Source: Micrococcales bacterium (lineage in GTDB: Bacteria; Actinomycetota; Actinomycetes; Actinomycetales; Microbacteriaceae). Taken from it: DNA of 56,607 nt. Location of the stretch: positions 1-56,607 of the forward strand of contig CANLCU010000002.1 of the NCBI GenBank assembly GCA_947489135.1. The letters are read 5' to 3'. A program made the translations under genes and the position numbers. The stretch's first letter is position 1. Every line of letters begins with the position of its first letter. Of the stretch, positions 49,503 through 56,607 are shown in pieces. The notes under the pieces are model-generated. The model searched no databases. It saw only the letters and a list, made by a program, of their open reading frames with translations, and was not told the DNA's origin.

Positions 49503-51617
49503 CTAATGCCTTCTGCGGGTTCTAGCTGAACGGCCTACTGCAAAAGCACTAAGAACTACTGAGAGTGAAAGTAGGACAAGCATTATTGTTGACTGCAAAT
49601 CATCTAGTTGAATGATCCCCAAATCTTTGACCTTCTCTCCCCCAAGTTCTTTATAGCTTGAATCGCCTAGGTCTTTAGAACCACTAGAACTCTGGCTGTC
49701 GCCTAGTAAGAGCTCTTTCTCAGCTAGCAACTTATCCCTCTCAATACCCTGTTCTACTCCTGAAGACCCAGTGTTTTCGAGTACTGCTCCGCTTGGTTGC
49801 TCAGGCGAATCAAAGGTTTCGTTTACCACCTCATCAGGAGTAATCTCAATGACATTTGATGCTAGTGCCAAAGTAGGTCCTGTGTTACCTGAGCTGTCTG
49901 TTACTGAGTTTGAAGCCAAGGTGACTTGAGTGGAACCAACTCCACAACCAGACAAACTTATCTGCCAACCAAGGTTCTCTCGAAGTACTGCATAGTTCAT
50001 TACGCATGATGTAGCAGTTCCAGAGAAGGTGAACTTATCTGAACTCATACCGGTAGCAGGTTCTTCGCTATCGAATACCCATATTGGTAAACCAGCTGCA
50101 CCGGGAGCAGTCACATCGGTCACTCTAAGTATTGGTGCTGTTGTGTCAATCTTGGTTACTCCTGTTTGGTTGACAAGGCTGGGTCCGATATTTCCTGCAG
50201 CATCTTGAACTGCTAAAGAATTCAACACAAGACCGGCTAGATCTCCATCAACACAATTTGAAATCGTAATTGTGTATTGAGATCCTGAACCAGTCATCGA
50301 CTGAATTACACAGCCATTTCCTTTGACTAACCAGTCCGTGTTATCTGCAACAAGCCCGGTGACAGGTTCAGAGAATATGGCTTTATAAACAATTAGAGCA
50401 TTACTGCTTGGTTGCTTAGTTAGTGATCCAACTTCAGGAACAGTTCTATCTAAAGTTATTGAACTAGTTGAGTAGGTTCTTACTGGACCTATAGCATTAC
50501 CAAAGACGGTATCCACTTTCAGTGTCAAAGTGATTGTTCCATCAGTGCAGCCAGCAACTGATGCCGCATAGTTAGCTCCGCTACCAGTGAGTGTGGAGAT
50601 GTAACAACCCTGTGCTGAACCAGAGATTATGAAGTCATCTGCAGTTAGTCCAGTAACACTTTGACCGAAGGCAATGTTGAATACTGGAATCGTTGCTTTG
50701 CTCGGAGAAGTAGGACCAGAGAAGTAAGTGACCGTTGGTCCAAAGTTATAGGAAATACTCGCAGCTCCATTAGCTGATTGAAAGCCTGCTATGTAGACAG
50801 GTGTTGAGAATCTAGTGGCATTGATAAAGCTAGATCCGCTTCCACCACCGCCACCGTCGGTACCAGAACTATCGGTATCAGCTCCTCCACCGCCACCACC
50901 GAAGTAGCCACCGCCACCGCCTCCTCCACCAGCTACAACGCTAGAAGGAGTATTGGCTCTACCTCCAGCGCCACCAACTCCTAGCCCTCCAGCACTACCT
51001 GGAGTGGTCTGCGAGCCATTTGATGCTCCTCCTGCTCCGCCAGCTACTGCTGTGCCTCCTCCACCACCAATACCTTGACCATTACCGCCTTGAGCGCCGG
51101 TAGTTCCAGATCCTGGGGCACCAACGCCACCAACCCAACCACCGGTTCCACCGCCGCCACCAGCTACCGCTATGCGATCTGTTAGGAATGGGCTGGTACG
51201 AATGTCTGTTGCTCCACCACCTGAACCTTCATCGTTATGTCCAGAGCCAGCCGCTCCTCCTCCGTTATAGCCTCCTGCTGCTCCGCTACCAGTTGAACCC
51301 TGGCCACCTACAAAAATGTATAGCGGTGTTGTTGGCACAGTTTTGAAAGTGGCAGTAGCTCTAGCTCCATTGCCACCGGCTCTACCGCCTTGAGCTCCGG
51401 CTAAAGAGATAGACATGCTCCTCACATCGCTAGGCGGGGACCAGATGTAGCTATCGCCTGTGTAGGGAAAAGTGATGGTGCAGCTAGTACCGGTTGTATT
51501 GCAAACCGGGGTTGGGTTAGTTGCCGCTGCCTGAACAGGAGGAACAACAACAGATCCAAGGACTAATGTGCTGGCCAGAAGGAATACTTTTGGCAATTGT
51601 CGTTTAGTTATTTGCAT
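49503..51617 (-). CDS. large secreted surface protein: Gly-rich domain, three Ig-like repeats, C-terminal TM anchor
   Basis: Signal peptide; YSFTVPxG-like opening, GGGGGG-rich region; three related segments each with a Cys pair; C-terminal hydrophobic segment + RSARTRRRH. Confidence 0.85.
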   Translation of the reverse strand: MQITKRQLPKVFLLASTLVLGSVVVPPVQAAATNPTPVCNTTGTSCTITFPYTGDSYIWSPPSDVRSMSISLAGAQGGRAGGNGARATATFKTVPTTPLYIFVGGQGSTGSGAAGGYNGGGAAGSGHNDEGSGGGATDIRTSPFLTDRIAVAGGGGGTGGWVGGVGAPGSGTTGAQGGNGQGIGGGGGTAVAGGAGGASNGSQTTPGSAGGLGVGGAGGRANTPSSVVAGGGGGGGGYFGGGGGGADTDSSGTDGGGGGSGSSFINATRFSTPVYIAGFQSANGAASISYNFGPTVTYFSGPTSPSKATIPVFNIAFGQSVTGLTADDFIISGSAQGCYISTLTGSGANYAASVAGCTDGTITLTLKVDTVFGNAIGPVRTYSTSSITLDRTVPEVGSLTKQPSSNALIVYKAIFSEPVTGLVADNTDWLVKGNGCVIQSMTGSGSQYTITISNCVDGDLAGLVLNSLAVQDAAGNIGPSLVNQTGVTKIDTTAPILRVTDVTAPGAAGLPIWVFDSEEPATGMSSDKFTFSGTATSCVMNYAVLRENLGWQISLSGCGVGSTQVTLASNSVTDSSGNTGPTLALASNVIEITPDEVVNETFDSPEQPSGAVLENTGSSGVEQGIERDKLLAEKELLLGDSQSSSGSKDLGDSSYKELGGEKVKDLGIIQLDDLQSTIMLVLLSLSVVLSAFAVGRSARTRRRH
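50822..51395 (-). repeat. Glycine-rich low-complexity coding region
   Basis: Translation GAQGGRAGGNGARATA...AGGGGGGGGYFGGGGGGADTDSSGTDGGGGGSGSSF. Confidence 0.85.
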
Positions 51618-51628
51618 GAGGATAAAAG

Positions 51629-51661
51629 TAAAACTCCAGCAGAAATCCTGCTGGAGTTTTA
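51629..51661 (-). terminator. Perfect 14-bp intrinsic terminator downstream of icd
   Basis: TAAAACTCCAGCAG-gattt-CTGCTGGAGTTTTA then CTTTTAT on the minus strand. Confidence 0.88.
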
Positions 51662-51693
51662 CACAGTCACTTCGATCCGTGACTTATCAACAT

Positions 51694-52911
51694 TTATGAC
51701 AAACGAGCCTTTAGGTTCGTAGCAAGTGATGCCATGAATTCCTCAGTTGTTTGGTAAGCCTGCTCTTTACCAATAAGAGCTGCTAGGTCCTTGGTCATGT
51801 GACCAGACTCAACAGTCTTCACAACAACATCTTCCAAAGTCTCAGCAAAGCGTGCTACCTCTGGAGTGCCATCTAGTTTGGCTCTGTGCATTAAAGCTCG
51901 AGTCCATGCGTAGATAGAAGCAATAGGGTTAGTGCTTGTCTTCTTACCTGCTTGGTGATCACGGTAGTGTCTGGTTACTGTTCCGTGAGCAGCTTCAGCA
52001 AGAGCTGTACTGCCATCAGGGGTAGTTAGAACAGAAGTCATTAGACCAAGAGAGCCAAAGCCCTGAGCGACGATATCACTCTGAACGTCACCGTCATAGT
52101 TCTTACAGGCCCAGACGTAGCCACCTTCCCACTTCAATGCAGCAGCAACCATGTCATCAATCAGTCTGTGCTCATAGGTAAGGCCAGCTGCATCAAACTG
52201 GGTTTTGTATTCAGCATCAAATACTTCTTGGAAAGCATCCTTGAATGCTCCATCGTATGCCTTCAAGATTGTGTTCTTGCTTGAGAAATAAACTGGGTAG
52301 TTGCGAGATAGACCGTAGTTGAAAGACGCTCTAGCAAAGTCACGGATTGAATCCATGTAGTTATACATACCCATAGCAACACCACCGGTCTCTGGGTAGT
52401 CAGCAACAGTCATGGTCTTAGGCTCTGTACCATCAGCTGGAGTCCAAGTCATGGTTACTGTTCCTGCACCTGGAACCTTGAAGTCAGTTGCCTTGTATTG
52501 GTCTCCATGAGCGTGACGACCGATGATGATTGGCTTAGTCCAACCAGGAACTAGTCTTGGCACGTTTGAAATAATGATTGGCTCACGGAAGACAACACCA
52601 TCAAGGATGTTTCTAATCGTTCCGTTAGGAGACTTCCACATCTTCTTTAGTGAGAACTCAGTTACACGTGCTTCATCAGGAGTGATAGTTGCACACTTCA
52701 CACCAACTCCGTGCTTCTTGATTGCATTAGCTGCATCAATGGTCACCTGGTCATCTGTTGCATCACGGTGCTCAATTGAGAGGTCATAGTATTCAAGGTC
52801 AACATCTAGAAATGGCAAGATCAAAGAGTCTTTGATGTTCTGCCAAATGATGCGGGTCATTTCATCGCCGTCAAGCTCTACGACCGTACCAACTACCTTG
52901 ATTTTTTCCAT
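51694..52911 (-). CDS. icd: NADP-dependent isocitrate dehydrogenase (eukaryotic-like homodimeric type)
   Basis: [62 protein letters not shown]; start trimmed to MEKIKVVG. Confidence 0.97.
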   Translation of the reverse strand: MEKIKVVGTVVELDGDEMTRIIWQNIKDSLILPFLDVDLEYYDLSIEHRDATDDQVTIDAANAIKKHGVGVKCATITPDEARVTEFSLKKMWKSPNGTIRNILDGVVFREPIIISNVPRLVPGWTKPIIIGRHAHGDQYKATDFKVPGAGTVTMTWTPADGTEPKTMTVADYPETGGVAMGMYNYMDSIRDFARASFNYGLSRNYPVYFSSKNTILKAYDGAFKDAFQEVFDAEYKTQFDAAGLTYEHRLIDDMVAAALKWEGGYVWACKNYDGDVQSDIVAQGFGSLGLMTSVLTTPDGSTALAEAAHGTVTRHYRDHQAGKKTSTNPIASIYAWTRALMHRAKLDGTPEVARFAETLEDVVVKTVESGHMTKDLAALIGKEQAYQTTEEFMASLATNLKARLS

Positions 52912-52949
52912 TAGAGTGCTTTCCTTAACTTTTGTGTTCTTGTCTAAGC

Positions 52950-54755
52950 CTAAACGAGCGAATCGCGCCAAGCCTTGTGCATCTTTGCAAACTTACCTGT
53001 TCCAGCAATCAAAACCGCAGGCTTGTCATCTTCAATGATCTTTCCGTGCTCCATCACTACCACTCGGTCAGCGATAGACACAGTAGAGAGACGGTGAGCA
53101 ATGATGATCGCTGTTCTACCAGCTAGCAGGGTCTGTAGACCCTTCTGGACCATACGTTCGCTTGGGATATCCAGTGAGCTAGTTGCCTCATCAAGAATCA
53201 ATACAGTCGGGTCAGCGATAAAAGCTCTAGCGAATGAGATTAGCTGACGCTGACCTGCAGATACTCTTCCACCGCGCTTGTTCACATCAGTGTTATAGCC
53301 ATCAGGCAGGCTCAAGATGAACTCGTGAGCTCCCACAGCTTTAGCTGCCTTTTCAATCTCTTCTTGGGTTGCCTCTGGCTTACCTAGAGAAATGTTTTCA
53401 GCAACAGTTCCGCTGAATAGATATGCCTCTTGGGTGACCATGACAACAGCTGTACGAAGATCATCATCAGAAAGCTTTCTAAGGTCTACCCCATCAAGTT
53501 CAACTGTTCCTGAGCTTGGGTCATAGAATCGTCCGATTAGCTTGGCAAGAGTTGACTTACCAGCTCCGGTAGTTCCAACCAGAGCAATAGTTTGACCAGC
53601 TGGAATATCCATGTCGAACTTAGGAAGTACAACCTTGCCGTTTGAGTAAGCAAACTGAACGGTATTGAAGTTGATGTGTCCCTTACGTTCTGCAAGAGGA
53701 GTTGGGTTCTCAGCTTCAGGTACTGATGGTTCTTCTTCTAGAACACCTGAGATCTTTTCAAGAGCTGAGTTAGCTGATTGGTAGGAATTATAGAACATAG
53801 CCAGGTTTTCCATTGGCTCGTAGAAACTTCTTGCATACAAAATACAAGAAATCAAAACACCGATACCGAGGTCGCCTTCCATGACTCTGAAGCCACCCCA
53901 TAGCAAGACAAAGGCAACAGTGATGTTACCAATCATGATTAGACCTGGATCGTAAATACCGAATAGCTGAATTACCTTAGCGTTCACAGCACGATAATCC
54001 TCAACTAGATCCTTATAGGTGTCTTCGTTTCTCTTCTCCTTGCGGAAAGCCTTCACTGCACGGATACCAGTCATTGACTCAACGAAGTGAACAATCAACT
54101 TAGCTGAAGCAACACGGGTCTTACGGTAGCTGATTCTGGTGTTCTTCTGGAACCATCTGGTTAAGAAGAACAGAGGGATAAAGCTCACCAACATGATTAG
54201 GAATGATGTTGCATCAAGAGTTACCAAAGCAATAGCGGTAAACAACATGAACAAGATTCCAGAGATCATCTCACTACCACCAGAATCAAGTAGTTCCTTG
54301 ATGGAATCTAAGTCGCTAGTTTGACGGGCAATAACTCGACCAGAAGTATATGTCTCGTGGAATTCAACAGAGAGTCTCTGGGTGTGACGGAACAGTCTCT
54401 TACGTAGACCAAACATAATGTCTTGGCTCACTCTTGCTGCGAATCTTAGGAAGTAGGCAATCGTGAATCCTGCTAGAACAGCAGTGGTTACGTAACCACC
54501 AACTGTCCAATAGAGAAGACTTAGATCTCCCTTTTGAGCAGCTGGCAAAGCATAGTCAACAGCCGCAGCAATAAGCCAAGGCCCTGAAACTCTAAGTGCC
54601 TGGCTAGTGATAACTAAAGCTAGAGAAACAAACAATCTATTCTTGACTGGCTTAATAATTTCACCGAGAAGCTTCAGGCTTCTCTCGCGAACACGAGCCT
54701 GCTCTTCTTTGTTTAGCTCAATCTTTTCTTCGTTTTTAACACCCTGCATGCTCAT
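52950..54755 (-). CDS. ABC exporter half-transporter (TMD-NBD), second subunit of a probable heterodimer
   Basis: [60 protein letters not shown]. Confidence 0.96.
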   Translation of the reverse strand: MSMQGVKNEEKIELNKEEQARVRERSLKLLGEIIKPVKNRLFVSLALVITSQALRVSGPWLIAAAVDYALPAAQKGDLSLLYWTVGGYVTTAVLAGFTIAYFLRFAARVSQDIMFGLRKRLFRHTQRLSVEFHETYTSGRVIARQTSDLDSIKELLDSGGSEMISGILFMLFTAIALVTLDATSFLIMLVSFIPLFFLTRWFQKNTRISYRKTRVASAKLIVHFVESMTGIRAVKAFRKEKRNEDTYKDLVEDYRAVNAKVIQLFGIYDPGLIMIGNITVAFVLLWGGFRVMEGDLGIGVLISCILYARSFYEPMENLAMFYNSYQSANSALEKISGVLEEEPSVPEAENPTPLAERKGHINFNTVQFAYSNGKVVLPKFDMDIPAGQTIALVGTTGAGKSTLAKLIGRFYDPSSGTVELDGVDLRKLSDDDLRTAVVMVTQEAYLFSGTVAENISLGKPEATQEEIEKAAKAVGAHEFILSLPDGYNTDVNKRGGRVSAGQRQLISFARAFIADPTVLILDEATSSLDIPSERMVQKGLQTLLAGRTAIIIAHRLSTVSIADRVVVMEHGKIIEDDKPAVLIAGTGKFAKMHKAWRDSLV

Positions 54756-56533
54756 TATTTGTTCACCTCAATCATCTTTCCGGCAGCATCTAGGCTGCTG
54801 ATGACGTATCGGTAGTGATCATTTGTAGCAATCAAGTCGCTGTGCTTACCGAAGGCAGTAATCTTGCCATCTTGCAATAGAGCAACCTTGTCAGCTAGCT
54901 GAACAGTTGAAGGACGATGAGCAACAATCAAAGCGGTGGTTGCCTTCAACACAGTTCTAAGCGCATCCTCAACCATTGCTTCGGTATCAACATCAAGTGC
55001 CGATAGTGGATCATCCAGAACTAGAACTGCTGGCTGAGCAGCTACTGCTCTAGCTAGAGCAATACGCTGTCTTTGTCCACCAGAAAGAGAAAGGCCTTCT
55101 TCACCAATCTTGGTATCAAGTCCATCAGGAAGGTCATAGACAAATCCTGCTTGAGCAATCTCAAGAGCTTGAGCTAGTTCTTCTTCGGTGCTCTCAGGTC
55201 TTCCAAGCAATACGTTGTTGCGAATAGTGTCACTGAACAAGGTTGAGTCTTCGAACGCCATAGCAACGTGAGCTCTAAGTTCTTCTCTTGATAGATCTCT
55301 AACATCAACACCGTCAAGCTTTACTGACCCACCGGTGACTTCATAAAGTCTTGTGGCTAGAGCAGTAAGAGAGGTCTTACCTGAACCTGTAATACCAATT
55401 AGAGCAACAGATTCACCTGGTTCAATTACAAGGTTTACTCCATCAATCAAATCTTTTTGCTCAGCTGGAGCATCTGCATATCTAAAGCTGACATTCTCAA
55501 ACACCAAGCGACCCTTAGGTTCCTTGATGGTTTTTGGCTGCTCTGGATCAGAGATATCTACCTTGGTATCAATAACTTCAAAGAAACGCTCAACTGCAGA
55601 TCTAGCATCAATGGTCATCGACAACAAGAAACCTAGAGAGTCGATTGGCCAGTGCAGAATACGAGTTGTCAGGATGAAGGAAAGCAGAACACCAATAGTC
55701 ATATTGCCTTCAACAATTTGCCAAATACCCAATGGCAGATAAATACCTGTTGCAAGGCTAGGAATTGTTGAGAAGTAGAACCAGAGGTTGGCAATCATCT
55801 TCGCTTTGTTTAGCTCTGTGCCTCTGAGCCTCAAGGCATCCTTAGCAAACTTCTCTGTCATAAATGATCCACGACCAAATGACTTGATAACACGAATACC
55901 GTGAACACTTTCCTCAACAGAGGTGGCTAGGTCTCCAGCTTGGTCCTGGCTCATACGAGCAGTGACGTGGTATTCCTTTTCGAATCTAAAACCTAGAACC
56001 CAAAGAGGTGACATCACAACGACGAATACTGTTGCAAGAATCCAGTTGTATGAGAACAGAAGCGTAAAACCAACAACGATGGTGAATAGGTTAGCTACCA
56101 GAAGAACTAGACCGAATGATAACCAACGTCTAATCATGCTCAGATCACTTGAAGCACGAGATAGCAACTGTCCGCTAGGCCACTTGTCGTGGAAAGCAAC
56201 TTCAAGATCTTGAAGCTTTGCGTAAAGGGTTCTTCTTAGGCCTGCTTCAACATGTGTTCCTGGAGTTAGAACAAGCCATCTACGCAGAAGAACCATCACT
56301 GCTTCTAGAAGACCCATTCCTAGGACTGCAAAAACAGCAAAGAGTAGAGTTTCAAAGGTTGTGTTACTTTCCAAAGTGTCAAAAAGACTTCTCAGGTAAC
56401 CAGGGATTGCCAAGGCAAACATATGGCCACCGATGGCTGCGAGGGTTCCCAAAACCACCCTTGGCAACGCCTTCTTGGCGTATGGGAAAATTCGGAGCAA
56501 GGTCCGAACCGTACCGAGTTTCTTCGTTTCCAA
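54755..56533 (-). CDS. ABC exporter half-transporter (TMD-NBD), first subunit of a probable heterodimer
   Basis: [50 protein letters not shown]; stop/start overlap with the next gene. Confidence 0.96.
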   Translation of the reverse strand: METKKLGTVRTLLRIFPYAKKALPRVVLGTLAAIGGHMFALAIPGYLRSLFDTLESNTTFETLLFAVFAVLGMGLLEAVMVLLRRWLVLTPGTHVEAGLRRTLYAKLQDLEVAFHDKWPSGQLLSRASSDLSMIRRWLSFGLVLLVANLFTIVVGFTLLFSYNWILATVFVVVMSPLWVLGFRFEKEYHVTARMSQDQAGDLATSVEESVHGIRVIKSFGRGSFMTEKFAKDALRLRGTELNKAKMIANLWFYFSTIPSLATGIYLPLGIWQIVEGNMTIGVLLSFILTTRILHWPIDSLGFLLSMTIDARSAVERFFEVIDTKVDISDPEQPKTIKEPKGRLVFENVSFRYADAPAEQKDLIDGVNLVIEPGESVALIGITGSGKTSLTALATRLYEVTGGSVKLDGVDVRDLSREELRAHVAMAFEDSTLFSDTIRNNVLLGRPESTEEELAQALEIAQAGFVYDLPDGLDTKIGEEGLSLSGGQRQRIALARAVAAQPAVLVLDDPLSALDVDTEAMVEDALRTVLKATTALIVAHRPSTVQLADKVALLQDGKITAFGKHSDLIATNDHYRYVISSLDAAGKMIEVNK

Positions 56534-56607
56534 AAAGTACCTAAATCTGTGAGTGGGCTTTCACCGGGGGTAAGTTAGAGCCTTACCAAAGCCTTTCAGT
56601 CTATCTA

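Noticed and set aside
50822-51395. Gly-rich repeats considered as PE_PGRS-like gene or tandem DNA repeat
   Set aside because: No PE domain; fits a signal peptide + Gly-rich + Ig-like secreted protein.
1-56607. Search for mobile elements, defence islands, tRNA/rRNA genes and CRISPR arrays
   Set aside because: No transposase, integrase, att-like repeat, cas gene, toxin-antitoxin pair or tRNA-like cloverleaf was recognised by reading; a tool-based scan would be needed to exclude them fully.

Overview
56.6 kb of chromosomal core from a compact, moderate/low-GC actinobacterium. The gene content resembles the Microbacteriaceae 'Luna' type, but that placement is inference from gene content and style, not a search. 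Genes are densely packed and often start/stop overlapping. Recognisable modules, in order: a truncated membrane protein (LCP-like) - purE - purK - PH-domain protein - birA; acyl-CoA carboxylase beta/epsilon; a DUF885-like peptidase; a coupled operon of RNA methyltransferase, LuxR response regulator, histidine kinase and a degenerate kinase-like membrane protein; maf and the biotin carboxylase/BCCP subunit; purine nucleoside phosphorylase and phosphomannomutase; a nucleoside uptake/catabolism operon (BMP lipoprotein, ABC ATPase, two permeases, cdd, deoA, add) ending in PTS EIIA and EIIB genes with no EIIC; manC; sdhCDAB; a Rieske-like protein with a non-canonical second ligand motif; ptsI; xthA; trpS; a sugar ABC transporter without its own ATPase; an FMN riboswitch with ribD-ribE-ribBA-ribH; a phage-style orphan DNA methyltransferase; ABC exporters; a ZTP riboswitch with glyA-folD; purU; a Gly-rich/Ig-like surface protein; and icd. 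No tRNA, rRNA, CRISPR array, transposase or integrase was recognised. The best leads for undescribed biology are the EIIC-less PTS pair in the nucleoside operon, the C-x6-H Rieske-like protein, and the four-gene regulatory operon with a degenerate kinase partner. I found no unambiguous new defence or mobile system.
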